Part shown: in pieces, positions 32,421 to 47,100 of the stretch | Position numbering within the stretch: position 1 is the stretch's first letter | Layout of the letters: the number at the start of each line of letters is the position of its first letter | NCBI GenBank assembly: GCA_021234155.1 | Contig: JAJEKV010000060.1 | Coordinates: 4,860,323 to 4,924,322 of the forward strand | DNA: 64,000 nt | Direction: 5' to 3' | From: Isoetes taiwanensis | Taxonomy: Eukaryota; Streptophyta; Lycopodiopsida; Isoetales; Isoetaceae | Notes under the pieces: model-generated | Seen by the model: the letters and a program-made list of their open reading frames with translations, nothing else | Database searches by the model: none | What the model was told of the DNA's origin: nothing | Program-made: the position numbers and the translations under genes

Positions 32421-35400
32421 GCATCGATCTAGTTATAGTTAAGAATGGATTGCTTCTCATTTAAGCTTCAGTGTACTTGTTAGAAATATGTCTAGAGAGC
32501 TTCATCAGATATGAAATTTGACCTTCATTATTTACAATTAGCTGTTTATGGTGGTGATTTTGAAGAATTAGCTGCTAATGGGCAGTTTTGCAAGATTGTT
32601 TTTCTTGCTCACAGAAGCCATATAAAAACTCTGCCTTGTTTGATGGTTTTGCAACAAGGGCCTGCTAGAAATATGTAAATTCGACCCATCTTGCATCTTT
32701 CCCGGAAAAATCCAGGAAATGTATTAATGAACACTTGTATATGTTCTCAGTTTAGATGTATATGAGGAGCGTTTGGGGTTATTTTCCATGCAAGTATTCT
32801 GGAAATGGTTATGATGTTTGCGTATTAAAACCAAATGCATCGGTCAATACGTATGCATCTGGGGTATGACATAGATTGTGTTGAAGCTTATATTCAATAA
32901 ATGGATTAGAGTTATTCATGTTTTATCTTAGTGTTTGCAGCAAAATTCACGCTTTTATTTGGAAATGATTTGATCCAGTGGAATCAGATGTTCAAGTGCA
33001 GAATTTTTTATCTACATAGCCATCACCGTTGGGCCGCACTATATGGACGCCAGATGGCAAAGAAAAAGAAGGGCATGGCGTGAAACATATTTCTTAGTAG
33101 TGAAGTGAAGCCATGAAAGTATCTTGCATGTATTTTTGTTATCTTGGCCTTGAAACTGAAGCGAGGTCAATGGATTTAGTCTGAGGCAATCATTGCAATT
33201 TTATAGGCCCTGATTGGATTTAGTTCAACCTATTTGGCCTATTATATGATATGTCATAATTTTTTTTTTGATGCTGAGGGAGTACTTCAACTTGATACGT
33301 ATGCTTTGTTATAATCTGATTAATAAGTGCCATAACTCTAGTTGCAGTGCAAATAGTGCAAATATACCTGGATTAGTAAAAGCCCAACCGCCAATCTGAA
33401 AGGATATTTTTGAAGGCGTTCTTCCGTTTGGCATCAAGTGCATCAAGCATTGATGTAAAGGGATATTTTATGAGAGGTTCTTACGTTTACGGTGCATCAA
33501 GCATTGAAGTAAAGGAAATGTTGATCTTGAAACAAAGTGACAGGGGTTGAGAGTTGGCTATAGCTCTAGTAAATATTGGTATAGAAATTATTTATAGGCT
33601 AGGATCGATGTCCAGACATGATTGATTGATTGTTTTGCGCTATCACATCATGATTTCCACGTCAGAATGCAACTCTCTTTATTTGCACAATGCTTCATTA
33701 GGATAGAAGTAAGGTAATTCGGATAGAACTAATTATGTAGCAAGATGCATCAGTGAATAATTTGCAGCCTGCACTATTGAAAACAATGTTTCATCCAAGT
33801 GTTTTAATTGTTTAACAAAAAGATATGAGTTTAGAAAGACAAATTGTTTGAATATTAAGAACTATTAATGTTTTGCAAGCTTCCTAAACATCTATATATT
33901 TTCATTTATATTGCTTTGCATATTTGCTAGAGACATTAGATAGTGTTTTTAGAGTTCTCGAAGATCGAGCAAAATAAGCATCCTTATTAGAAACACATAA
34001 CGTACTTCATGGTTGTGCAAAGTTCTTCATATTATGCAAGTGTATTATCTTTGTCTTGCATGCACACATGTAGGCCAAGATTCGCCTTAGTTTTAGAACC
34101 AAACAAATGTCTGCACATTGGGGTGTCTCATTTTCGATGTCCCTTTTGTCCCCCAATTTAGTACTAAAATCAATAAAGGTGGTTGGAAATCTTGGGCCTT
34201 AATTTCAAATTTAGAAAACAAAAATAGCAATAAAAATCAAATTCCTTGAATCTTGGAGAACCTAGGACTCACAGTCGTGCATGTGTTGAGCCCCGATAAA
34301 GAAAACTAAAACACCAACGAAATCATCATTCTTGCTTCTCGTTTTTCGATATGTTCAAGGTTTGAATGGAACCAATGGATTGTGTTTCTTTTTCCTATTT
34401 GCAACATTCAATTTGTGAGTTATTAGCGTATTTGAATGCCTTGCCTTATGAATTATGAATTGGGCATGGAAATAGCATTCCACTGATATGTTTGAGTCCA
34501 GTTTCTTGGGTTGCCCCTAAGGGGAAAACCCTCATCCATGTGGGTTTCTGGCATATTCCAAGTATATGTCAGTATATGCTCGAAAACATGACTTTGAAGT
34601 GTGATTTAAGCCATTTCACTCTCGGGTCACGGAGGGCAACCCTCCGTGCGCAGCACCTTGTTTTTTAATATATCTTCTACAATATATATTTTATTAAGAT
34701 AAAGATATTATATTAAGTACCTACCTACTTATATAATAATCAATAATAAAAGAAAAAAGAAAAGCCAATAGAGGAAATTAATTTAGCACAAACTATAATT
34801 AAGCAGAAAAAAAGCAGAAAAAAAAGCAGAAAAGGAAAAATCAACAATGGCGGACTGATGGTGCCTGGCCCTTCATTTCGAATTTCCTTTCTGGATTTCT
34901 GGAATAATTCAGATGCATTGCATTCATACGAATCAACAAGGAGGCGGCAAATTGGAAGAGTTTTATTGAGGAATTTGGGGAAGCTATTCTTGAGCAGCAT
35001 GAATCTGAAGTATTGAAGCCTCAAGCTTTATGATTCAAGATTTTGTTAGCTGGTAAAATCATGATTCGATTCATTTGCATTATTGAATTCTTCTATGGGA
35101 AAGATTCATTAGAAATCAAAATGTTTTCTACGTTTCAGAAAGAATGGGAAAGAGGAAACGCCATAAGCATGCATTGCAGCAAACTTCTGTGTCTTCAATC
35201 TTCAAAGGTAATGCCACCAGCACTCCTTGCAATGTGGCGTAAGAAGAACCTCTTGAAAAAATTGGAATGGCTATTTTGATTACTTAAAAGTTTATTGTGT
35301 TTTATTGAAACAACATCTTTTGTTGGATTATACAATAGTTTGCTTATTTTTGTTTAAAATTTTCGTTTTTAATTTTTACTTGTCACATGAAAAGTTCAAT

Positions 35401-36279
35401 TTTAGATTTTTTCCACATGAAAAATTTAAAAATTTTATCCTCCTCACAAATATAGAGTGCCTTGCAAATTCCCTCGCTGCTATAAACTGTTGCATCATGT
35501 GACATTTGTGTTCCCTGAGCACATAATAAGCGTTTGAATACCTTAATTGAACTTTTTGAATATGTAGTTGTCCTGCTTAGCTTTGTGTGCTTTGACATAT
35601 CCTTTCCACCATATTACGGCCGGCTCCTAAGAGGTTTGTTGTTGCTACTCTCTGCCTTTATCCTCATCCCCTCATTCGTAGGGCATTGCCACTCTCTCTC
35701 ATTTCATCGAACCATGCCACCGCTTCCATCCCGGCCTATTGTTGCCCGAAAATTGCTCAAGTTTTGGAGCTTTTCACATTATTTAGGGCTGAATCTAATT
35801 TCTTTTGATAGTAACGCCTCTCTCTCCACAGTACGTCTTTATTCTTACCTCCCGGTCATGTCTTTGAACTTCCACTTCCTCTTCCCTATTCCGATGATGA
35901 ATTATAGCTAATATTGACGAGTTTATCTTGAAGGATCTCCTTCTCGGAGCTCCTCTTCTTTCCTTTGTCTTTGTCCTTGGCACGAGATGATGCATGAGGC
36001 AACTGGACATTACAGTGCAGTGTGTATTTGATGCTCATGCTTGCTAGCAATGGTCCTATTTTTATCTCCTGAGCTTTATACGGAGACAATTTCTCTTCGA
36101 AGGCTGGCATCTCATACTCCTCGAAGAGGTTCCGAGATGAAATTGTCGGTAGTGTTTCTTTCTCCCATGCATTGTGATTGTTGTTGGTGGGTCACGGCTA
36201 TTCTAGCTATACACATTGAGTTATAACTCTTACTATGAGTGTCTTTTATGTTTGCATTTGTTGTTTAATAATATAATAA
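32421..36279. other. AT-rich non-coding region
   Basis: No exon chain, RNA gene or coding-like frame recognised on either strand. It contains the second copy of the GGGTTGCCCCTA repeat (about 34508-34580) and simple A/T runs around 34660-34830. Confidence 0.5.
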
Positions 36280-36305
36280 CTAGTTATGGTGCGTTGCGGC
36301 GAAAT
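36280..36305 (-). mobile_element. Helitron-like 3' terminus, minus orientation
   Basis: Read on the minus strand this ends CGCAACGCACCATAACTAG followed by T. It matches the end at 58672-58699 except that the GC hairpin is degenerate. CTAG followed by T fits the CTRR/T rule of Helitrons. Confidence 0.35.
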
Positions 36306-39300
36306 CTAATTTATTGTAGAATGTATGAATAAGATGTAGGGTTTAGGAATTTTTTCGTTTAAGTTATTGTCCAAGTCCGTTATTTAATACAAAAAAAAAG
36401 ATTGAAGCATAGAAATTTTCATTTTGAAGATTGTGGGAGCATTAATGAAGCACATTTTTTGTATTCTGGCGGATGTATTTTATGTACAAAACTTTGGGCA
36501 TTTCATTTGGAACATCGACTTGAAGTTCCCAACTACTCATGTTTTTACATGCCAATTAAATTTGTTGCCCCTTCCTATACGAAATAGGATGTAACGTTAT
36601 GGTTTTCTTTGACACCTATTTGGACAAAGGAAAAGAATATGAGCAACCTTGGTCCAAAAATAGAGGGAGAAAAGAGAGAGAACGTAAATGAAAAAATAAG
36701 ATCCATAATGACCGGTCGGCATAATTTGAGGATAAATTGAGCAGTCGAAAATGATTTTCTTCACCCATTACTCCATAAAGTATTTACTATACTACTTGGA
36801 ACCATATAGAGCCACTTTAATCTACATCCAACATAGAACTTAGGATTGTATAACAAATTGTCATCAATCTTGAAGATGGCTTCATTACCTTTAAGAAGGC
36901 GAGAATGAATGATAAAGGAGTTTTGTCTTGAGGGGAAGTCCCCAATCTTTAGAAATATATAAAGGCTTAACTCTTAAAAGCAAATGTTGCTGATTGAACA
37001 AACCTTCATGCGGTGCTCTCCATGCCATAGCACCCACGAATCAAATAGAAATTGAGCATATTATTAGAATATCGCACGATTGGCATACTTGCCACAACAA
37101 TCCTTGATAAATAATAAGTAGCAAGAAGGTTTGTATATGGAGGAGATAACAAACAATGGAGGAGCAAAAAGATTAGTGTCTCGAGGAGATGAAACTAACA
37201 TCTTAAAGCTTCGTGGCTCTACTTGTGAGAGATTGGTATGCAAAATGAATATTATGCAACTTACTAATCATTTTTACTATACTATGGGAAATACATGCAA
37301 ACGGATAATGGCAACTAAGTAATCTCTATCAGCTTTGAGAATCTAAGATCTATGAAAAAGAAGATATTCTATCATCTATGAACACCAAAACAGGTGTTTA
37401 ATTTGTTTGTTAGTCCTTTGGGATTGTTTGTATTTTTGTGTTGTGATTTTTATAGAGACATTTTATTTATGCCTCTATGGGCTTGTTGGTTTTGTGTCAT
37501 GGGTTTTACATAGAAGGGTTACAATAAGTCAGTGATGGGCTTAGCAACAACATGTTTCATTGAGTGGCAAGGTTCTTGAGCATAGGTATCCAACAATGCT
37601 TGTGAGTTGCAAGGTTGTTGAGCATAGGTATCCAACAATGCCAATCATAAGAAGTTGTGCATGCCAAGTTTGTATTGAAAATTAAGAGTCCAACATCACA
37701 AAGTTATAAAGTTATGTATGCGAAGTGTGTGTAATAAAATATTGTGTAATTTTGTAATGGACAAATATTTACATAAAATTGATGATGAATACAAAGTTAT
37801 ATATGCAAAGTGTGTTAATATTGTGTAATTTTGTAATGGATACATATTTACATAAAATTGATGGTGAACACGATTTTGTGTATGTGGTATTTAGGGCTTT
37901 GTTGATTAGCTTGGTCCCCTTACTTCCTCCTTTGCCTCTAGATTCTACATTGCTTAGAAGACACGATGGGTAGAAGATGCATGGGGATGGATGCATGCAT
38001 GTTATGTATGAGATTATCTTGGAGTTCCTAGGTGCCATGTTAATGCATTTCTGGGGTTTGTCCAAGGAGTGACATTTGGTGGGATATTTATAGCTTTGTC
38101 AAGGAGGCATTTGGTGGGATATTATAGCTTTGTCCAAGGAGGCGACATTTGGTGGGATATTATAGCTTTAGTTTACATAGACATATCACGATTATGGTTT
38201 CAAGCTTTTTGTTGAAGCTTGACCATTGAAGTTTGGAGATCTTTGAAGAACCTTAAGTTCTCTCTCTAACTTCAACACTTTTATTCTCTCTAGTTTGCTG
38301 ACACGTGCGCATTAAAAGAGGGTTCAAAGAGGAGAACATTACGACCAATATATCAAAGGTAGAAGATGAATCAGTTAAAGATTTTAAAAGGAAATGATCC
38401 TTCATTTAGTTCAAGTTTTTGCGTCGCCCCGGTATGAAATGACATTCTAGAATAGCAAATGAGTTGTGATCATGAGACAATAGTAAAGAACATCTTATTT
38501 CTTTGAATCTGATTTCTTTGCTAAAATGTCCAAATTCAACCTAAATTTATAACAAGTCATGGGGCGTCATATGTTTGCATCATGATCAAGCAGACCGAAC
38601 AACATCAAAAATTTCACAAAAGCAATTACACAAAATCTTGCACCATGAACTTAAGCATCGTAGACCTTTTCATAAGTAACTGCATTGGTCATTTTTGTGC
38701 GAAAAGGTTTAGGCTCCCAGAGGTAAATAGTTAAGGTTTGAAATTTTTGACATAAGATGGATTTGTATCATGTAATGACTATGAGAAACATTAACTTAAC
38801 ATGAATAAGTTTGTAGCATGCATATGCTCTAAGATTTACCTCAAAGAGAATTTTCTAGAAATTTTTTCAGCCATTAATGGACAAACATCTTTGCTTTCGG
38901 CAACATAAGCAATGACGACCACATGCTCTTAGGCATGGTTACGCATTAACCAAAGGTCCTCGTTTAGATAGAGCAATGTAAATGACCAAGTAGCTTAGTA
39001 TCATAAATAACTTGTGAAGGCCCAAATGATTGCATGCAAGATCTTTTAAGCGCAAGAACAAAGCTGGAACTTTGCACCTCTAGCTATGCTGCTGCTACTA
39101 CTACAATCATGTGTAGTAAACTCTTCGATTCGTGCATAAAATAAAGCTAAAAAAATTGCATTGAAGCCTTCCATGATTTCACATCTAGCAATTCTTGAGC
39201 GAGCTAATACAAAATCCTGCGGATCATATCTGGGGCTACTTATTTGAACTCTTAATCAAATGATCAAACATGAGTAAAGTAAAATGGGGTGTGAAATTTT

Positions 39301-42280
39301 CATGATGATAAAATGATTTGTCACTTAATAGGCATATGATTGAAACATTAAGAACATATAAACTCAAATGAGAATACCACCTAGACAACACAATGGAAAT
39401 CTTAAAAGAAATAAAACATCGAGAGAAATAAGTTCACCGGAAGAGCCTCCATATTCTATATATAGCCATGCCACTCAACCTAGTTCATATGGTTCTTATC
39501 ACGATCATAATCCCGCAAGGTATATAGAGGACTGCATTTTTCTTTGCAACATTATGATCGAGAAAAGATCTCTCTTGAAATGAAGCTGTCTTCAAGATCT
39601 TACCATGTGGCTCCAAAGGATATTGTTTTCTGAGAACCCCATGAATTGTAGGATATGCTAAAGAGCTAAAAAAAAACCCATGGTAACTTTGTTTAATTAT
39701 ATGCACATATGACACAAAATTTTGGTGATGCATCAATAGAATTTGGAGATGAGGGAGCGCATTTAAAAAATCCAAGATCCATATACAAACAAACCGCCAA
39801 GGAGAATGAGCTAAAGATGAATTTGCCGTGAGTCCCAAGCTTCCTTCACGGGTTTCCATATTTTCTTTCTATTCTTCACGGATCTTTACTCATAATTACG
39901 CCGTCTCAAGGCAAGCCCCTAACTTCGTAAAAAATCTCCTCTACCAATTACCAATGACAGTCTTTGTACCAAAATGTTCCATGCGGGTCCTTAGCTAGGC
40001 CACTAAATATATATGCCTCAAGTCAAAAATTTTAAATGCCTTTGGAAGATTCTATACACATGACAAAATTAGGTTGAAGCTATGGCGCGGGGAGAGAATG
40101 GATTCTATTCTTGGACCTGCATGCGCAAGGCCAAACAATAAACAATGTTTCTTGCATATCTTTCTGTACATATCTGTCACCTCACGAAGTTGCGGTAGAG
40201 CAGTCTGAATCCTAAATCGGCAATTATTAATATGCCGCTTTTGTTAACCATGACACTAATCCCGAATCATGCCACATTAATTAACCATGGCCTTACGAAG
40301 ATGTGAGAAAGGCGGAACAAAAAAACCTGCAAAAATATTACTTCTCATATATATATGGCAAATGCAGTAACCCAAATCATAAGAAGAGAGAGAGAGCTAC
40401 TATTGTAAACATCCATATTCCATTAGGATTTACCTCTAGGCATGTAATTGGAAATCATGGCTACTTAACCTAGCATGAGAGAGCAACCAATCAAGCATTT
40501 AAATTCTACTCAATAAAAATATAACTAAATTATAACATTTGCCACAAATTCAAGCCTTCCATGACTTCCCATCTAGGAGGGAATACTTCACAAATTAAAA
40601 GAGCGAGTTTTGAAAGTATAGGATTACTAAAAAAGGCTTCGGGATTCATAAAGGCGTCATGTTAAATTATGTTGTTGCAAAGCTTGGATAAAATATTTCT
40701 TGCCCAAACTGCGACCTCTCTGATCGGTCTTAGAAAGTTCAACTTATGAGGGGCTAGAATGAGCGGTCGTTCAGAGTGAATAAATGCAAATTGGCAGCGG
40801 CATTACATGTTCCCCATAGAAAATATAGAAAACACATAGCATTACACGGACAAAAGTAGCCATGGTGTCCTCCTTGATAAATGGGTTGTCAAGAAGCACT
40901 ACAAAGTCGCGTTTTAAGTGCTAAACTATAAACTAAACCAAGCGGCTGTTGTCCAAAGAAAAACATCTACCACGTGACTCATTAGAAAATGGAATCACAA
41001 AAGCTTCTACCTGGCTTTTTTGCAACAACAGGGACCGTGAATGGGACAAAGTCTTGCGGGTGAAAAAATATTTGTTCCTTTACGCATCCTCTTGTAAGTT
41101 TAATGTTGCTTCAATCTTACCTCGACATCTGGGCCGACACGAAATAGCAATAAAGAAAAGGCATTAACCAACCATATAAGATCGGGATTGAAGATGTGGC
41201 TCTTGCAAGCAACTTCATATGTCTGATGTTTGTATAAGTTAGGTTTAAATGCATCTGAGGCCAAAAATAAAAATGCGCCACATGTTGAAAAGCAAACCGC
41301 ATTCTTCCTTATGGCATTTATTGCTAGGGATTTCTATCGAATCAAATGTCCTATTGTTTAGAAACAGTATTAGCTGCAAACTAGAGCCAAAAAAATCTAA
41401 AAAGATACTATTACATGGCATCAATAAATTCTTATGTTGAGAAGCATGTTCATTCTTCTATACAACATAATAGAATAGAAAGAAAATCACCTGTTCATTG
41501 AGCTTCTGAGGCCAAGGTCCTTGTCCAATAAGTGTTTGTATGCAATGGCACTTGTATAGGAAAAATCAGAGAAACATCAATGAAAAGCTTTTCAAGCGAG
41601 AACATAAGCGCGAGATATAAGCGAAAAGGTAAACGGGCAGATTCAAAGAAAGCAAAATACCTTTCATATGGAGTTGGATGCTGAGAGATCATTGTCCAAT
41701 CAATATTCCTATGACATAGCACACATGCAGTGGAAACAATCGTGAAGAAACAAATAATGATAAACTCTTTTGAATATAGAGGCAACCATCTCACATGGGT
41801 GTCTTCTAACTTCAAAGAGGTTCCCGATGGCCTCTGTCCATCGATCGCGGTCGCAAGCATGGTGCATACCCAATTGCCATGACCATCTTCGGGCCGCTTG
41901 CGGTGAACTAAAGCCCTAATCAGACCTCCAAATGCAAAGAGATATTATATTACCGGATCTGATCATGGCTGGCGGATGCATACATGCATCGACTCAAAGA
42001 TAAAAAAAACTTCCTAAATCCCGCCAACAACACACGCATCTCATTTTCTCCATATTTTTTACCGGCTGCCAAAACCCACAAAATCATAGGAAATCGAGTT
42101 AAAAAAATTCCAAAAGTTTTTGGTCAAACCCCGAAATTTCCAAATTAACAAGATTGATTGTTTGAACAAAATATATATCAAATTTGTAATTACAATACAA
42201 GACAAAGGAGCTTATATTCTATTGATATCCTGTATATTATTTCAATACAAAAATTTGTAATAACCGTGATATGATCACCA
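36306..42280. other. AT-rich non-coding region with short tandem repeats
   Basis: Apart from the repeats listed for 37.5-38.2 kb, I see no gene. Open frames are short and lack coding character. Confidence 0.5.
37540..38166. repeat. Cluster of three short tandem duplications
   Basis: GAGCATAGGTATCCAACAATG occurs twice (about 37576 and 37619). A roughly 92-bp unit with TGTGTAATTTTGTAATGGA repeats at about 37742 and 37824. CATTTGGTGGGATATT(T)ATAGC occurs three times at 38068-38166. Confidence 0.85.
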
Positions 42281-42289
42281 ATATTCTAG

Positions 42290-43200
42290 GTGATTCTCTA
42301 AGAATTTCTTTACTTTAGCTGTACCAACTGCACGTCCCAAGTTCCTCAAAATGTTGGTAGCCGTTCCTTCTTGTATAGCCGCTACGAGTTCTTTGATTCT
42401 CTTTTCTCAAGTATAGGTTTGGGTGGACGCTAGCCTACCCGTCGGGCAGTGTCGGGACCGCAAAGTCGAAGATACTTGTGCGTCGTCGATCTCGACCAAT
42501 ATCACATGGTCGACACTGCATTGAAGTCTTGCATGTCTACCGAAAGTGGATGATTGCTATTCTGGATTGGTGAGGAGTGGCATATAGTATTAGAGAGTTC
42601 TATCTTGTCCTCCTTGTCGGCCTTCTGTCTTTGCCTCCCTATTTGACCTGTGTCTGCCTGTATACTCATTTATTGGAACTGTGATCAGGTCCCTATGGTC
42701 TGCAAGTTGAGTTCTGAAATTAGTTAGGTTGACGGCTCCTGCCCTGTAGCTGCGGTTGGGTGCGGCGGAGGAGGAGCTCGGGTTGGATACACTCGTTGTC
42801 TTTCCCTAATGCCCATTCGTTCCTATATTGCTATGAATTCTTCTTTCGATGGTAGCTCTTGTTGGGCCATCATGTGCCTAATTCTACTGTAGGCTAGACA
42901 CTAATTCGCAATCATCTCGGACTGTAGACTGGAAGGTCTATGGTAGGTTAGCCTGTGTATGATACTAATTCGCAGACATCAACCGGAAAATCCTGTGTCT
43001 CTCGATGAATTCATCAAGGTCTGCTGCTTGTCGTAAGAGATGTAGGAGGTCGTCCACTCTGTCCCCTGGCCCCAATATTGGCATATTCTTGATGTCATGG
43101 AGGAGAAGGTATCCTTTACCTCCCATGATGATGGGGGTTAGGCTTGTGATGCCTAGCCCGGTGGTAGAGCTACACAGTCGTCGCCCAGAATCGCATCAAA
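42290..43200 (-). pseudogene. Unrecognised coding-like remnant, perhaps gag
   Basis: Minus-strand frames give coherent helices: GDRVDDLLHLLRQAADLDEF near 43060, then RIKELVAAIQEGTATNILRN and KVKKFLENHLEYW near 42400-42290. At least three stops intervene. Composition and context suggest a decayed retroelement gag, but no family-defining motif is present. Confidence 0.25.
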
Positions 43201-43936
43201 CGGTAAATTTCTTTGTTCTACGCTTTGGTTTTTGGGATTCACCCGAGAATAACCTCAATGTCTTCGCCCCAAAGGGGGCACAATGGGACCTGGCAAAACC
43301 ACTCTATCATCAATGGGAGGGGTGATTTTTTACCCTTTCTCGTATGTATACAAGGGGTTATAAAGGTTTTGGAACGTTCTTCTAGTTATAAAACCATACG
43401 AAAGGGGTCAAACTTGCTTATCTAAACATCGCATATACTAGGGGTTTTTAGGCACCCTATGCATGCAGGTGGCATATCCTTTATAAAGAAGGTGGATCCC
43501 CTCAGGTTCGCCCCTCCACTTCTTCTTCTTCTTTCGTTGAGAGGTAGGCGGTCTTCTCTTGCAGAGCTAAAGGGTCCTATAGCCAATGGCTGGACCGAGG
43601 TACCCCTAATTGAGTTTGGGCTTTGTGGAGCAAGAACATGGCTAAGATAATTGTAGGAGAAGTATCTTCTCCCGCTCACTGGCCATCATAGTCATGTAAC
43701 CCGCATGAAGCTGCTTTGTTGTCCAGTACTTAGCTATGTCTCGAACATGGCTTAAGGCTGCCTGGAGGGATGCAATCCTATGCAAGGAGGCAATTCTTAT
43801 AATGTAGAACCTCCTTTGTGGAATTCTTGCATGACTTCATGATAGTATGGTTTTGCTGCTATTGTGGCTGATAGAGCGAACTCGTGTTGAAAATCTGAGA
43901 AGACAGAGTTGACACTTGCCTCTGCTACATGGAAAG

Positions 43937-44110
43937 TGTAACGACCCATGGAGACCGCCGACGAGGATCTTGTCACGCCTCGAGACACCGCGATAAATGG
44001 GTCGGTTTAACTACCATAAACGTCTAGGATGGTTTTGCCTAGTTGGTTAAGGGCATGTCGGTTAAGAATGTTACATTTGGTATCGGCTCGAGTTCCAGTC
44101 TCCATGGGGG
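43937..44110 (+). mobile_element. TRIM 5' LTR plus primer-binding site, partial element
   Basis: The LTR at 43937-44075 starts TGTAACGACCC and ends GTTACA. TTGGTATCGGCTCGAG follows, a close match to the initiator-Met primer site, and then AGTCTCCATGG as in the complete copy at 7474. No 3' LTR was found, so the element is truncated. Confidence 0.82.
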
Positions 44111-47100
44111 CAAGAATGACCCAGAATACCGTTGGATGATAGGTCATGACTTGGTCATGGACTCAGGGCTGTCACGTAGGCATATGAGGATACCTCATCT
44201 GCGTGTAAGGGGTCACCAGAAAACCCCCGTGATACACTAACCTCAGATATCGACCTTTTGGAGGTGGAAAACCCCTACATAATTAAATAGGAAAAGCCTT
44301 TTCCCTGCCCCCCTTCCGTAGATGTACTTTACGGCCTTAATTTTTACATACCCCTACCCATCTTGTACTTGAGTTTGAAAAAATCGCAAACCTTTATAGA
44401 GAAAAATGGTATTTGGAGGAAAAAAATTCACAATGATTTTAATAGACAGTTTAAGGTTGCACCACTGCATATTTATAGAAGGGGCATTGGAATTATGCAC
44501 GAGTCATTCTACATTTCTAAAGGTCTCAAAGCCTTGCTCATTTAGGAAGCTTTGAGTTCCTAAACTTCGTATGCTGCATAACAAAAGTTCCCTTTGTTTA
44601 AAATTTAACCATTTCTTTAGACAAAGTGATTTCAATAACATTAGATGTTGGAACAACACGTCCATGTTAGTATTTTTGCCCTATTGCAATCTCAAACATG
44701 AGGAATCAATCAAATAGTAGTATAGTTATTGTACTAGCATAGTTTTTCCATGTATTATGGCATTTGGTTCATCTTTTATTGCAAACCATTGATGTGGGGA
44801 ATATTCCTGGCATTGTACCAGATCGATGGCCCACATCATTTACAACTAAAGCCAGACAAACTTTTCCAATGGTGCACCTTGACCTCAATGGTCTAAAAGC
44901 ACAATATCATTAAACGAGAGAAATTACATAAACCTTGGTCTAAAACCCGTGGTGGGATTTGTTTTCTAGAAGACAGAGGAAGCTCAGGGTAGAATGCAGC
45001 TCAAAGAGTTACTCCGATTGACAGGGGCCAAGCTGCTGCCTGCAACAAGTAACAGAAGAAAAAGATTGAGGATAACATTTGGGGCCGACTTCTTCAGCTT
45101 CGATTCTCCGAACTTCCAATTTGTTTGCCAGCAGAAGAGCCTTTTGATTGATCGCTGCCTCAAGGGCACCTTTTATTAAACTTGGCCGGAGCTAAGAGCT
45201 CTGTGACAGATTGAAATTCATAGCCTTTTACTTTTCTGCTCAATCCGAAGCCAATTGTGAGCGAGATCTCTAGGAGTTCTTCTTTCCAAATACAATCAAA
45301 TTTGAGCTCATGCTAATCTTTGCCAAATTCTTGCCGCTACTTTTATGGGGCCGGAAAAACCCTTTGAAGAGCCTTTCAAGAAATGGAAGACAGGGGGAGA
45401 GCTCAGAAAACCACGGTTCCGGCAGAGCGCTCCATAGAAGTCGCGGCGACCAAGCGAGAATACCGAGGTCGATCTTGGCTTCAAAGGAAGAGCAGCAGCC
45501 GGATTCGTGATCCTTTGCCAATAAGCTAAGGCCTCCAAAGCCAATTCCCAGATTCAATTCGTCAAAAAAGCCCACCCAAATTTGGACAATTTTTGAGTTA
45601 CAGAGAGATCCGAACATGGATTACTTCAAATCCACTAGATTGCGGTGGCCACCTTTGGATGGCCATCTCGGCCCCTGGCTTCCTTGAGGTGCGTTGGCCC
45701 CCTCTCAGACGGCCTCTCCGACACATACCACAGGGCATGACAGGAATTGGCTCGTGCCTTCCAAATTTTGTTTTCTGCAATTGAGCCTTTGCAAAGAAAT
45801 CCATGCAAAAAGGCAGTTGCAATACACCCAAAATAGCAATAACCACTCAAACTCCTCCCACATGGCAAATTATACCATTTTTTATACAATACCATACTGA
45901 AATCATAGTCCTAACCACTGCCAGAAAACCCTCCCCCAACCCAAAACGAATTAGGCAAAGTATATGGATATTCATTGAATTCTTTAAAAGAAAATCAACT
46001 CTTTTAATTTGGGATTATCCGGTATGATGAAAAATGTTTTTGGAATATTTTTATGTTATTTTTCTAAGGTTTTTGAGAGTTTAGGTACCGGAATAAATTT
46101 CCGGCTTTCAAAAATCGAAGAAATTCTTTTCGTATGATTTTGCACTTTTGGGGTTCGATCTTTCTTTTTGCTCTCCTTATCCGATGTAGCTGGGGAGAAT
46201 GCCACGATTGATGGATGCATGGATGCTACGCTCGCTTTATTTGTTGCCTCTTCCTATTCTAGCCTTTTGAGCTCCGGATTGGTCTTTTAATCACCCCCTT
46301 TTTTTAACAGGTTAGCCCTTTGGATTTGAGATGATCCTCTTGGAGGTCGATGGCTTTAAGATCGCCTTTGAGGTTTTCCTTTGAATGCTTTAAGCTGCAT
46401 AGTCGATTTAACCGGTGTTTGCCTTTGTACATGAAATTGCTAAGTGATGATGGTAACGCTGGAAATTTTATTTACCAGAAGTTCCGTTCCAAGTTTTGTA
46501 GCCATCTTACAGTTATTTGCCAACCGGCTGCAACTCCACTTTGGTCGCATCATTCATGTCGTGGATACCCGTGTTCTTTTGTTGTTATCTGCAGATCTTT
46601 CTTTTGGCGAGGGAAGACATCCTTGGAATGAGCATCATTTTATATTCTAAATAGGTATGTTCTGCGTGAACCCATGCATCGAGAGACCTCTTTTATCGTG
46701 GAGCATAGATGTTATAGTTTAGGTACAAACTAAGAACCAACATAGTTTATCTTGCAACTACGACCATAGTTTGGGGATGATTTCAGAGTTGTTTATTTCA
46801 TGTAAATGCTTTATTTCATGTGCTGACTTGGGTAAATGCAATATGATGAATTTCTATATGGAATGTAATGTTATGGACAAGGACAATTTTGCATTTGGGC
46901 AAGCAACATGTCTTGATTTATTCGGTTTTAAAATATTTGTTTTTATGTTTCCGTGCCAATTCCCTGTTTCTCTAGCCACCGGTCGGATACTAGAGTATTT
47001 GAGGAGTGAACCCGATAACAATTTTGTGGGAGGTCAAGATATCACGATACTTCTAGAAAATTTTAAGCTGCTCCAACATTTATTCAAAGGTTTCACGCTC

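Noticed and set aside
45270-45900. Overlapping open frames of 60-115 codons on both strands
   Set aside because: Locally GC-rich sequence opens several frames at once. None shows a domain, an exon context or a plausible start; treated as chance.
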